In this document: piece after piece, positions 17,731 through 25,668 of the stretch | Numbering within the stretch: position 1 is the stretch's first letter | How the letters are laid out: each line of letters opens with the position of its first letter | Source of the DNA: Saccharomonospora cyanea NA-134 | GTDB lineage: Bacteria; Actinomycetota; Actinomycetes; Mycobacteriales; Pseudonocardiaceae | Direction: 5' to 3' | Assembly: GCF_000244975.1 (NCBI RefSeq) | Contig: NZ_CM001440.1 | Coordinates: 2,402,325-2,466,324, forward strand | Length of the DNA: 64,000 bases | Notes under the pieces: generated by a model | Seen by the model: the letters and a program-made list of their open reading frames with translations, nothing else | The model's database searches: none | Told to the model about the DNA's origin: nothing | Program-made: the position numbers and the translations under genes

Positions 17731-17966
17731 GGGAACTCCGTTGTTCGGGGGGACGCGGTGGGTTCGCAGATACTAAGCACACACCTCACCTTTCGTCAGC
17801 CCCCGAAGACCACGGTTCGGGCCGGCGTCACGACAGGTGAAGCGGTGCCGTGTGTTGGGCCGGGTAGTCCTCTGGAGCGGTGTTCCGGAGGACGGGAGAA
17901 CGGCATTCGATTCGGGCGACGTCTTCCGCTCCGCCGTGTCAGGCTCTAGTCTCTGGCGCGGAGATA

Positions 17967-17980
17967 GTTAAGACGTTAAC
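17967..17980. promoter_or_regulatory. Palindromic operator GTTAA-GACG-TTAAC
   Basis: A 14-bp palindrome, GTTAA GACG TTAAC, lies 16 bp before the MBL gene start and just upstream of its ribosome site (GGAGGT, 17985-17990). Its position over the promoter or 5' leader of a two-gene oxidoreductase operon suggests a TetR- or MarR-type operator. The regulator is not adjacent. Confidence 0.45.
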
Positions 17981-17996
17981 CATCGGAGGTGGCGTC

Positions 17997-18959
17997 GTGG
18001 GCCGGAAGGCGTTCGCCTCGTCGGCGGATCTGGACGACAAGGAACAGACGCTGGAGGTGCTCGCCGACGGCGTCTACGCGCTCACCGCGGAGGGCGACCC
18101 CAACGTCGGCGCGATCGAGGGTGAGGACTTCCTCGTCTGCTTCGAGGCGATGGCCACGCCGGTGGCCGCGCGCGACTGGCTCGCCCGGCTCCGGGAGCAC
18201 ACCGACAAACCCGTGCGCTACCTGGTGTTGTCGCACTACCACGCGGTGCGCGTGCTCGGCGCGTCGGCGTTCGACGCCGAGGTGGTCGTGGCACACGAGA
18301 ACACCCGCGCGCTCGTGGCCGAGCGCGGGCGCGAGGACTGGGAGAGCGAGTTCGCGCGGATGCCCAGGCTGGCCAAGGCCGCGGACTCGGTGCCGGGGCT
18401 GACGTGGCCGACCCTGACGTTCTCCGACCGGCTCACCATCGACCTCGGTGGCGATCGCGGTGATCTCGTCCTGCAGTACTGCGGTCGCGGGCACACCGAG
18501 GGCGACATCGTGGCCTGGCTGCCGGAGCATCGCGTCCTGTTCGCGGGCGACCTCGTGGAGGCCGAGGCCGCGCTGTACACGGGAGACGCCTACCACCACG
18601 ACTGGGCGTCGGTGACACTGGACCGCGTGAAGGCGTTCGGTGCCGACGCGCTCGTGGGGGGCCGCGGCGCGGTGAGCCGGGGCAGGGACGCCGTGGACGC
18701 CGCCATCGAGCAGACCCGCGACTTCCTGCGAGTCATGATCCGTGAGGTCGGCGCCGTGCACCACGCCGGGGGGACACTGAAGGAGGCGTTCGAGCGCACG
18801 CGTGAGGCACTGGCCCCGCGCTACGGTCGGTGGCCGATCTTCGAACACTGCCTGCCGTTCGACGTGTCACGGCTCTGGGACGAGTTGTCCGGCATCGAAC
18901 GGCCCGTGATCTGGACCGCCGAACGCGACCGCGAGGTCTGGGACCTGTTGCAGGACTGA
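17997..18959 (+). CDS. Metallo-beta-lactamase-fold protein with altered metal motif
   Basis: 320 aa from the GTG at 17997, chosen for the GGAGGT site 6 bp upstream. The MBL fold is clear: DGVYALTAEGDPNVGAIEG at the start, SHYHAVRVLGA where canonical enzymes have HxHxDH, GRGHTEGDIVAWLP (third His), and VLFAGDLVEAEA. The Asp-His pair of the HxHxDH motif is replaced by Val-Arg, so binding of the second metal should be lost or changed. A C-terminal helical extension follows. It is 13 bp ahead of an FAD monooxygenase gene, implying a shared pathway. Reaction unknown. Confidence 0.85.
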   Translation: MGRKAFASSADLDDKEQTLEVLADGVYALTAEGDPNVGAIEGEDFLVCFEAMATPVAARDWLARLREHTDKPVRYLVLSHYHAVRVLGASAFDAEVVVAHENTRALVAERGREDWESEFARMPRLAKAADSVPGLTWPTLTFSDRLTIDLGGDRGDLVLQYCGRGHTEGDIVAWLPEHRVLFAGDLVEAEAALYTGDAYHHDWASVTLDRVKAFGADALVGGRGAVSRGRDAVDAAIEQTRDFLRVMIREVGAVHHAGGTLKEAFERTREALAPRYGRWPIFEHCLPFDVSRLWDELSGIERPVIWTAERDREVWDLLQD

Positions 18960-18972
18960 GCCGACGGAGGCG

Positions 18973-20550
18973 ATGACCGTGCGAGACCGCAGCGTGGCGG
19001 TGATCGGTAACGGGCCGGTGGGGCAGACGACGGCGCTGCTGCTCGCGCGCTGGGGCGTGCCCGTGGTGCTACTGGACGGTCGCCCGGCCCGCGACACGGT
19101 GGGTTCCAAGGCGATCTGCCAGCAGCGCGACGTCCTCGACGTGTGGGAGTCCGTGGGCGCGGGCCGCCGCATCGCCGACGAAGGCGTCACGTGGTCGACC
19201 GCGCGGACGTTCCACAGGGACGCCGAGTTGTTCTCCCTCACCCTCGCCGACACGGGCACGTCGGTGTTCCCGCCGTTCGTGAACATCTCGCAGTCCCGGG
19301 TCGAGGAGATCCTGGACGAGCGAATCGCCGGGCAACCGCTCATCGACGTGCGGTGGGGGCACCGCGTCACCCGGATCGAGCAGGACACCGACACGGTCCG
19401 GCTCGTCACCGACACCGGTTCGCACGTCGTCGCCGACTACGCGGTCGCCTGCACGGGCGCGCACTGCGAGGACCTGCGGCGGTCGCTGGGCGTGCGGTTC
19501 GGGGGACACTCGTTCGACGACCGCTTCCTCATCTGCGACATCCGCGCCGACCTCCCCGGATGGGCGCGGGAGCGGCGCTTCTGGTTCGACCCCGCCTGGA
19601 ACCCGGGGCGCCAGGTGCTCATCCATCCCTGTCCCGGCTCGACGTTCCGGATCGACTGGCAGGTGCCAGGCGACTACGACCTGGCCGCCGAGGAGCGCAG
19701 CGGCGCGCTCCACGCCCGCGTCCGGGCCATCGTGGGCGAGGCCGACTACGAGATCCTGTGGAAGTCGGTGTACCGCTTCCACTCCCGGGTGGCCGACCGC
19801 CTGCGGGTGGGCCGGGTGTTGCTGGCCGGTGACTGCGCGCACCTGATGTCCCCGTTCGGTGCGCGCGGCCTGAACTCGGGTGTGGGTGACGCCGAGAACG
19901 CCGCCTGGAAGCTCGCGTACGTGCTGCGCGGCTGGGCCGACGAGAGTCTGCTCGACACCTACCACGCCGAGCGGCACGCGGCTGCGGTGGAGAACCTCGA
20001 TGTCACCACCGCGACGATGAACTTCCTCGTCCCTCACGACGACGAGCAGCGGGCCCTGCGCGAGTCGGTGCTGGCGGGGGCGGCCACCGACCCCGCACTG
20101 CGGGCACGGGTGGACTCCGGCCGGTTCTCCGAGCCGTTCTGGTACGTGGCCTCACCGCTCACCACGCCGGACGTGACCCGCCCCTTCGCGGGCCGCCCTC
20201 CGAGGGGGCGGGTGCCGTCGCCCGGCCCGGGCATCCTCGTGCCCGACGTGCCGGTGTCCGCGTCGGGCGCCACGCGGCTGCGGGAGCTGCTCCGCGACGG
20301 GTTCTGTGTGCTCGCGGCCCGGGGTGCCGAACTGCCCGACGTGTCGTCGGCGCCCTGGCCGGTGCGGGTGTTGTCGCTGTCCGAGTTCGACCGGGACGGC
20401 GTGGTGGCCGACACACTCGGCGCGCGCGACGGGGAACTGTGGCTGGTCCGGCCCGACGCGTATGCGGCCGCAGTCGTCACCGAACCCACGTCGCTGGTGG
20501 AGGCGATGCATCGCGCGGTCGGAGGCGCGCCCACGCCGGCTTCGGCGTAA
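18973..20550 (+). CDS. FAD-dependent aromatic monooxygenase (MhpA/PheA-type)
   Basis: 525 aa. The FAD-binding Rossmann motif is VIGNGPVGQTTALLLARWG (GxGxxG at 12-17). GDCAHLMSPFGARGLNSG at 286-303 is the second FAD motif of group A flavoprotein hydroxylases. The C-terminal thioredoxin-like domain of the 3-(3-hydroxyphenyl)propionate hydroxylase branch is recognisable after about residue 395. Such enzymes hydroxylate phenolic rings using NAD(P)H and O2. The gene follows the MBL protein by 13 bp. The substrate is unknown. Confidence 0.9.
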   Translation: MTVRDRSVAVIGNGPVGQTTALLLARWGVPVVLLDGRPARDTVGSKAICQQRDVLDVWESVGAGRRIADEGVTWSTARTFHRDAELFSLTLADTGTSVFPPFVNISQSRVEEILDERIAGQPLIDVRWGHRVTRIEQDTDTVRLVTDTGSHVVADYAVACTGAHCEDLRRSLGVRFGGHSFDDRFLICDIRADLPGWARERRFWFDPAWNPGRQVLIHPCPGSTFRIDWQVPGDYDLAAEERSGALHARVRAIVGEADYEILWKSVYRFHSRVADRLRVGRVLLAGDCAHLMSPFGARGLNSGVGDAENAAWKLAYVLRGWADESLLDTYHAERHAAAVENLDVTTATMNFLVPHDDEQRALRESVLAGAATDPALRARVDSGRFSEPFWYVASPLTTPDVTRPFAGRPPRGRVPSPGPGILVPDVPVSASGATRLRELLRDGFCVLAARGAELPDVSSAPWPVRVLSLSEFDRDGVVADTLGARDGELWLVRPDAYAAAVVTEPTSLVEAMHRAVGGAPTPASA

Positions 20551-20629
20551 TCCATATCGTGAGACGCGGTTTCAGCGCGAACTAGCCTCGCGGACGTACG
20601 ATCGCAGGCTTTTCGCGCTGGGAGTGTCC

Positions 20630-21910
20630 GTGTCCACACCGACTGACCACACGTCGACCAGGGTGCGTCATACCGCCCTGCTCTCCTCACCGACCTCCGT
20701 CGCGGCACCTCCGCCGGAGCGGCTCGGCCGTGTGACGCGTGGTCCTCTCCTCGTCGCGGGCCTGCTCGCCGTGGGGCTGAGCTGGTACGTCTGGTCGGCC
20801 CACGGCGGGAAGTTCGCAGCGCTGCTCGGGCTCGGGCTCGGGCTCGGCGTGGCGTTGTTCCACTCGCGGTTCGGGTTCACCTCGGCCTGGCGCCAGCTGA
20901 TCTCCGTGGGCAACGGGGAGGGGCTGCGGGCCCATGCCCTGCTCCTGGGCACCGCCAGCACCCTCATCGCGCTGGTGGTGGCCAGCGGTGCCGGGCTGTT
21001 CGGCTCCACGCCGTCGCCGTCGGCCGGAGCGATCGGCCTGCCCCTGTTCGTAGGCGCTGCGCTGTTCGCCGTCGGCATGCAACTCGGAGGGGCGTGCGCG
21101 TCGGGAACCCTGTTCGCGGTCGGGTCGGGCCAGTCGACGATCCTGCTCACACTGGGCGGATTCGTCGTGGGGTCGGTGTTCTACACGTGGGCGTTCCCCG
21201 CGTTCGACGGCTGGCCGGAGGTGCCGGGGGTGCTGCTGTCCGACCACCTCGGCTGGTTCGGTAGCTGGGCGGCCACGGTGGCCGCGCTGGTCGCCGTCGT
21301 GGTGGTGAGCCGACTGGTGCAGGCCCGGCGCAACCCGCCGCCCCTCGGTGCCGTGCCGTCGGCCACGGGGCTCGCCCGCGTCGTGCGCGGTTCGTGGCCG
21401 AAGCTGGCCGGAGCCGTCGTGCTCGGTGTGCTGGCCGCCGCCGTGATGCTGGTCTCCGGAGGCATCTGGGGTGTCACCACGGCGTTCGCCCTGTGGGGAG
21501 CCAAGCTGTTGCAGCTGGTCGGTCTGCACCCCGAGACGTGGGAGTTCTGGCAGTCCGACCGCTACGCCGAACTGCTGGCGAATCCGGTGCTGACCGAGAA
21601 GACGAGCCTCACCAACATCGGCATCATCCTCGGCGCGGCCGTCGCCGCCGCGGCGGCGGGAGCCTGGAAGCTGCACACCACGATCCCCTGGCGCACCGCG
21701 GTGGCGGCCGTGCTCGGCGGCATCCTCATGGGCGTGGGCGCGCGGCTGGCGGGCGGCTGCAACATCGGTGCCTACCTCGGCGGCATTTCCACGGGAAGCC
21801 TCCACGGGTGGCTGTGGGCGGTGTTCGCGCTCGCGGGCACGTGGGTGGGCCTGAAGCTGCGCCCGCTGTTCGGGCTCGGTGTGCCGAAGCCGTCCGACAG
21901 CGTGTGCTGA
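20630..21910 (+). CDS. YeeE/YedE-family (TsuA-like) sulfur-compound transporter
   Basis: 426 aa starting at GTG 20630 (GGGA just upstream; GTG 20624 is possible). About ten membrane helices carry two YeeE/YedE repeats, each with a conserved Cys: GGACASGTLFAVGSG and GGCNIGAYLGG. In TsuA, conserved cysteines of this kind relay thiosulfate through the membrane, so uptake of thiosulfate or a similar compound is a reasonable inference. A sulfurtransferase partner (TsuB) is not adjacent. The intergenic gap to the monooxygenase is 79 bp. Confidence 0.87.
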   Translation: MSTPTDHTSTRVRHTALLSSPTSVAAPPPERLGRVTRGPLLVAGLLAVGLSWYVWSAHGGKFAALLGLGLGLGVALFHSRFGFTSAWRQLISVGNGEGLRAHALLLGTASTLIALVVASGAGLFGSTPSPSAGAIGLPLFVGAALFAVGMQLGGACASGTLFAVGSGQSTILLTLGGFVVGSVFYTWAFPAFDGWPEVPGVLLSDHLGWFGSWAATVAALVAVVVVSRLVQARRNPPPLGAVPSATGLARVVRGSWPKLAGAVVLGVLAAAVMLVSGGIWGVTTAFALWGAKLLQLVGLHPETWEFWQSDRYAELLANPVLTEKTSLTNIGIILGAAVAAAAAGAWKLHTTIPWRTAVAAVLGGILMGVGARLAGGCNIGAYLGGISTGSLHGWLWAVFALAGTWVGLKLRPLFGLGVPKPSDSVC

Positions 21911-22129
21911 CGACCCGACGGCCCGTCGGGCCCGAGGCCTCGCCCACGGCAGGCCGCCCGAGAGCTCGGTGCCGGTCGATCCGGTATGAAACCGGCAAAG
22001 CCGTCGATAACGCACGCGATCGTGACCATGGTCATGATTACGGGCGGTGACCAATCGCGGTCGGTATGCTCTGTGTCACATTTTCGTCACACAGTGCAGG
22101 TATCCCGACCTCCAAGGAGGACACCGTCC

Positions 22130-23185
22130 ATGTTCAAACGGTTGCTCAGCGCGTTCGGCGTCGGCGGCCCGTCCGTCGACACGGTGCTGGACACCCCGCA
22201 CGCCGTGCCCGGACAGGCCGTCACCGGGCAGGTGCGGATCCAGGGCGGCAGCAACGACGCGGAGATCGGTGAGATCGCGCTGTCGCTGGTGACCAGGGTC
22301 GAGGTGGAGAGCGGCGACCACGAGTTCGCGGGAACCGGTGAGTTCCACCGTGTCGTCGTCCAGCACGGCGTGCGTGTGCCCGCACAGCAGCTCGTCACCG
22401 TGCCGTTCCAGCTCATGATCCCGTGGGAGGCGCCGATCACCGCCGTGGGCGGCGGTCAGCTGCCCGGCATGACCGTGGGGGTGCGCACGGAACTGGTGAT
22501 CGCCGGAGCTCCGGACAAGGGCGACCTCGACCCCGTCGAGGTGCACCCGCTGCCGTCTCAGGACGCGGTGCTCGACGCGTTCGGGAGGCTGGGGTTCCAC
22601 TTCCACAGCGCCGACGTCGAGGCAGGCCGGTTGTACGGTGTGCCGCAGCAGCTTCCGTTCTTCCAGGAGCTGGAGTTCTACCCGCCCGCGGCGTTCTCCG
22701 GACGGCTGAACCAGGTGGAACTCACCTTCGTCGCCACGCCTCACGAGCTCCACGTGGTGCTGGAGGCGGACAAGCGCGGCGGCCTCTTCCGGCAGGGTGG
22801 CGACACGTTCGGCCGGTTCTCGACCACGCACGTCGATGCCGAGAACCAGGACTGGGTCGGCCTGATCGGGCAGTGGCTCGAACAGGCAGCGGAGCGCGGC
22901 CCCTCCGGCCACCACGGCAATCCGGCGTTCGGCGGCCACCCCGGTAACCCGGCGTTCGGCGGCCACCCCGGTAACCCGGCGTTCGGCGGCTACCCCGGGC
23001 CTTACGGTCACCCGGGCCAGTACGGCCACCCCGATGAGTACCACCAGCATCACGAGCGCCGGGGCCCCGGAATGGGCGGTGTCATCGCGGGCGCGGCCGC
23101 CGGTGTCGTCGGGGGCATGGTGCTGGGCGAGGTCATGGAGGAGGTCTTCGAGGGCGACGAGGAGGAAATGGACTTCGAGGAGTGA
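22130..23185 (+). CDS. SpoOM (Spo0M) family sporulation-control protein
   Basis: 351 aa with a strong AAGGAGG site. The arrestin-like Spo0M fold runs from MFKRLLSAFGVGGPSVDTVLD to about residue 245, with GGQLPGMTVGVRTELVI and HPLPSQDAVLDAF as family markers. A His/Gly/Pro-rich linker then holds three copies of a nine-residue HPGNPAFGG-type repeat, followed by a GPGMGGVIAGAAAGVVGGM glycine zipper-like segment and a very acidic tail. In Bacillus Spo0M affects sporulation; here the link to sporulation is by family only. Confidence 0.9.
   Translation: MFKRLLSAFGVGGPSVDTVLDTPHAVPGQAVTGQVRIQGGSNDAEIGEIALSLVTRVEVESGDHEFAGTGEFHRVVVQHGVRVPAQQLVTVPFQLMIPWEAPITAVGGGQLPGMTVGVRTELVIAGAPDKGDLDPVEVHPLPSQDAVLDAFGRLGFHFHSADVEAGRLYGVPQQLPFFQELEFYPPAAFSGRLNQVELTFVATPHELHVVLEADKRGGLFRQGGDTFGRFSTTHVDAENQDWVGLIGQWLEQAAERGPSGHHGNPAFGGHPGNPAFGGHPGNPAFGGYPGPYGHPGQYGHPDEYHQHHERRGPGMGGVIAGAAAGVVGGMVLGEVMEEVFEGDEEEMDFEE
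22916..22996 (+). repeat. Three 27-bp tandem repeats inside the Spo0M gene
   Basis: Units at 22916-22942, 22943-22969 and 22970-22996 differ by only one to three bases each and encode the nine-residue GNPAFGGHP motif. The near identity at DNA level suggests recent expansion by slippage, so repeat number may vary among strains. Confidence 0.85.
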
Positions 23186-23300
23186 GCCACAGGGGCCGGT
23201 CTCGCGCGCCGTGTCGCGGGGATCGGCCCCGGCCGCGACAGCGGTCCGGACGGACCCGCCACTGTGGAGCGGCGCGATGATGTCGGCGGTATCCGGCAGG

Positions 23301-23654
23301 ATGACCGGCATGGGTGTGTCAGCGACTGCGCTGCAGCGGATCATCGACGGACTCGTCGACGTCCGGAGGGACTCCGTGCGCGACTACACGGCGTTCAGCG
23401 TGCACGGAACACGGTTCGGCTATCACTGGCCGAGAACCGAGACGGTCGGCCTGAAACAGACGCTGTTGGAGCAGGCCGCGCTGGTGGCCGAGCGGCCGGA
23501 GGTCTTCGAGGTGCAGTTCACCATGGGCGGGTTCGGCTGGGTGGTCGTGCGGTTGCCCCGGATCGACGCCGACGAGTTGGAGGAACTGCTGTACGAGGCG
23601 TGGCGGCTGTCCGCGCCGGAGGAACTCGCCGCTCAGCATCCGTTCACCCGGTAG
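23301..23654 (+). CDS. MmcQ/YjbR-family protein
   Basis: 117 aa (ATG 23301; ATG 23310 is an alternative with better ribosome spacing). The CyaY-like MmcQ/YjbR fold is suggested by the order DYTAFSVHGTRFGYHWPRTETVGLK, EVFEVQFTMGGFGWVVVRL and DADELEELLYEAWRLSAPEELA, which matches the family core and C-terminal helix. Members bind DNA or small ligands, but the role is not settled. It stands alone on the strand, 115 bp after Spo0M. Confidence 0.72.
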   Translation: MTGMGVSATALQRIIDGLVDVRRDSVRDYTAFSVHGTRFGYHWPRTETVGLKQTLLEQAALVAERPEVFEVQFTMGGFGWVVVRLPRIDADELEELLYEAWRLSAPEELAAQHPFTR

Positions 23655-23731
23655 CCGCCCGACCGGCGCGTGCGCAGGGCCGCCGGCTCCTACCCTGGAG
23701 GCAGAGCACGCACGCCTCGTGGGGTGGTCCG

Positions 23732-24418
23732 ATGATCCACTTTTTCGTTCTGGTGCCCCGCAAGCGCGGCATGGCGCCACGGGAGTTCCACGACCACTGG
23801 CGGCACCCGCACGCCACCGTGGAGAGCCGGGTGCCCACGTTACGGCACTATGCGCTGAGTCATCGCCTTCACACCGACCGCCTCGGCCCGGCACAGTCGG
23901 AGTTCGACGGCATCACCGAGGCGGTGTTCGACACCGTCCACGACGCGATGCACTTCGGGGAGGAGCCCTACTACGAGCGGCACGTGGAACCCGACGAGCC
24001 GGTCTTCGTCGACTCCTCCCGGCTGGTGTGGATGGCGACGGAGGAGGAGGTGCTCGTCCCGAGGGCGAGCGAGCAGGACGGCGCCGATCACGCCGACGCT
24101 CTGTGGCTTCACCTCGACCGCCCGGTGTCGGTGAAGCTCGTGCAGTTCGTGCGCACCGGGGGCAGCCCCGACTGGGCCGGGGAGCCGGACGTCGACCTCG
24201 GCCGTCGCATCGGCGCGCTGCGCCACGTACGTAACCGGCCGTCCCGGCTCGTCCACGGTGACGAGCCGCCCTTCCGTGGGGTGCGGCAGTTGTGGTGGCC
24301 GACGCTGTCGGCGTTCGAGGCGGGCGTCGCGGGTGGGACGGATGCCTTCGACGAGCTCCTCGACCGGGCCGGGGACGCGCTCACCCTCCTGGTGCAGGAG
24401 GAACGTTATCTACGGTGA
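23732..24418 (+). CDS. EthD-domain (dimeric ferredoxin-like) protein, two tandem domains
   Basis: 228 aa starting MIHFFVLVPRKRGMAPREFHDHWRHPHATVE, the typical EthD N-terminal strand-helix. EFDGITEAVFDTVHDAMHF and FVDSSRLVWMATEEEVLV complete the first ferredoxin-like domain (1-115). A second, more divergent copy covers about 120-228 (KLVQFVRTGG...LVQEERYL). EthD domains occur in ether-degradation and polyketide-cyclase-like proteins. No substrate can be assigned. Confidence 0.8.
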   Translation: MIHFFVLVPRKRGMAPREFHDHWRHPHATVESRVPTLRHYALSHRLHTDRLGPAQSEFDGITEAVFDTVHDAMHFGEEPYYERHVEPDEPVFVDSSRLVWMATEEEVLVPRASEQDGADHADALWLHLDRPVSVKLVQFVRTGGSPDWAGEPDVDLGRRIGALRHVRNRPSRLVHGDEPPFRGVRQLWWPTLSAFEAGVAGGTDAFDELLDRAGDALTLLVQEERYLR

Positions 24419-24598
24419 CCCGACCGGGGGCCACGACACCTGTAGTAGGGCATTGAAGTGTTCGAATTGCGGTTGGGCGGCGGCCGGGTGAGTGTCACCG
24501 TAACGGTAGGGAAACGATGTGCTCGGTCGAGTCGGTAGGGGTGACGGGGTGTCCCCGCTGCCCGGCCGCCGTGCGGGAGCGCCGACGGGGTGCGGCGT

Positions 24599-24967
24599 CT
24601 ATTGCTCGACGGGGCGGCGGGGGCGGCTGACCGCCGCGGCGCGTGCGGTGCCCCGGGCGGCCGGAACACGGTTGCGCGTGGTCACCGTCCTGGCGGCCGA
24701 CTCCGGGGGGCCGGGAGCGTTGAACGTCTGCTTGATGCTGTCGAACAGCGTGACCACCGCGCGCGCGGCGGGCAGCAACATCTGCCCCTGTGTGGTCAGT
24801 CTTGCTCCGGTGGAGTCCCGAGTGAACAGCTTCGCGCGGAGACTGGTTTCCAGACACTTGATCTGGTAGCTGATCGCAGGCTGCGAGTAGCCCAGCGCCT
24901 CGGCCGCGACGTCCATTCGTCCGGCCTCGGCGATCGACACGAACGCGCGGAACTGTCGCTCGTCCAT
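24599..24967 (-). CDS. LysR-type HTH-only protein (no effector domain)
   Basis: 122 aa from the ATG at 24967. Residues 1-62 (MDERQFRAFVSIAEAGRMD, then YSQPAISYQIKCLETSL and FTRDSTGARLT) form a complete LysR-type winged HTH with the linker helix. After about residue 85 the sequence turns into a short basic tail (PAARGTARAAAVSRPRRP) and stops. The 200-residue ligand-binding domain of normal LysR proteins is missing and is not found in other frames downstream, so it is either a true single-domain regulator or a truncated relic. Confidence 0.7.
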   Translation of the reverse strand: MDERQFRAFVSIAEAGRMDVAAEALGYSQPAISYQIKCLETSLRAKLFTRDSTGARLTTQGQMLLPAARAVVTLFDSIKQTFNAPGPPESAARTVTTRNRVPAARGTARAAAVSRPRRPVEQ

Positions 24968-25524
24968 TCCATACTCCAAACTCTCGTCGGGTACACAGAC
25001 TTCTCGGCCGGGCCTCGGCGTGCTCGGACCGTGCCCTCTTCGGGCGCATCGGTGGCGAGGGGAGAGCGGGCACGGCAGCACAGACCGTTGGCCCGTGCGG
25101 GCGGGTCGCGTGACGGCTGTGAGTTCCATGCCTCTGCAATCCCTGTCCTGAGGGGGCCGGTCGGTGGCGGCACCAGGAAACCGCACGGCGTGATCGCCAT
25201 GCCAGCGCTGGTGCTGGCCGGAAAAGGTCACAGCCTGTCAGGAATGGGACACAGCCGACTTTCGGGCTCCTCCGAAAGGCCTAATTCATGAACGATTCTC
25301 ATATCCGGAGCGTTGTGTCGCACACGAGTCATCCGGTGGTCACCTCTGTCCGGCTCGTCGCCGCTCTTCTGTCCACATGCGTGAAACTACGACGAACGTC
25401 GTAACGCCGGACGGCTGAACGGAACACCTCCTGCGGCCGTACGGGCGCTCGGCATGGACTCGGGAAGGCTGTCGCGGGGCCGAACCACGCTTCCCATGTC
25501 AGTCCTAATAGGAGGATCAGGGGA
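24968..25524. other. Long intergenic region between divergent regulators
   Basis: About 560 bp. It contains an exact palindrome, TACGACG-AA-CGTCGTA (25388-25403), and an unusually AT-rich patch around 25260-25330 that could hold promoters. No convincing protein is encoded; long frames here are antisense or Arg-rich. Confidence 0.5.
25388..25403. promoter_or_regulatory. 16-bp palindrome TACGACG-AA-CGTCGTA
   Basis: Perfect 7-2-7 inverted repeat about 120 bp upstream of the leader ORF that precedes the TrmB/LuxR regulator. Too short to be a terminator, it resembles a binding site for a dimeric regulator. The target is inferred from position. Confidence 0.4.
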
Positions 25525-25668
25525 ATGTCCGGGCGATCAGTGTGTGGTTGTTCGGCGTGGGGGCCGGTCGAACACCGGCCCCCACGCAGGGGAACCGAGC
25601 AGCCCGTGGCCACGTCGAAGCGGTGTCGAGAAGCGTTCAGGCGAGACCCGCGGGAGTTTCATGAGTGA
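25525..25668 (+). CDS. Possible 47-aa leader ORF overlapping the TrmB/LuxR regulator gene
   Basis: ATG at 25525 with a classic AGGAGG site nine bases upstream (25510-25515). The 47-codon ORF begins MSGRSVCGCSAWG and ends at TGA 25666-25668, so its stop overlaps the regulator start at 25661 by eight bases, an arrangement seen in translationally coupled leaders. A 14-bp perfect hairpin lies inside it (25555-25587). The product is Arg-rich with four Cys and not recognised. The ribosome site and overlap argue for translation; the protein sequence alone does not. Confidence 0.4.
   Translation: MSGRSVCGCSAWGPVEHRPPRRGTEQPVATSKRCREAFRRDPREFHE
25555..25587 (+). promoter_or_regulatory. 14-bp perfect hairpin in the leader of the TrmB/LuxR regulator
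   Basis: GCGTGGGGGCCGGT (25555-25568) pairs exactly with ACCGGCCCCCACGC (25574-25587) around the 5-nt loop CGAAC. It is the most stable short hairpin noticed upstream of a gene here and lies within the leader ORF. No T tract follows, so attenuation through ribosome position or RNA stability is more likely than simple termination. Confidence 0.6.

Noticed and set aside
20306-20629. Longer N-terminus for the YeeE/YedE transporter
   Set aside because: The open frame extends back into the monooxygenase gene in another frame, but the added residues are not transporter-like and a GTG with suitable upstream purines lies at 20630.
22916-22996. CRISPR-like repeats
   Set aside because: The tandem units have no spacers, are in frame inside the Spo0M gene and encode a peptide repeat.
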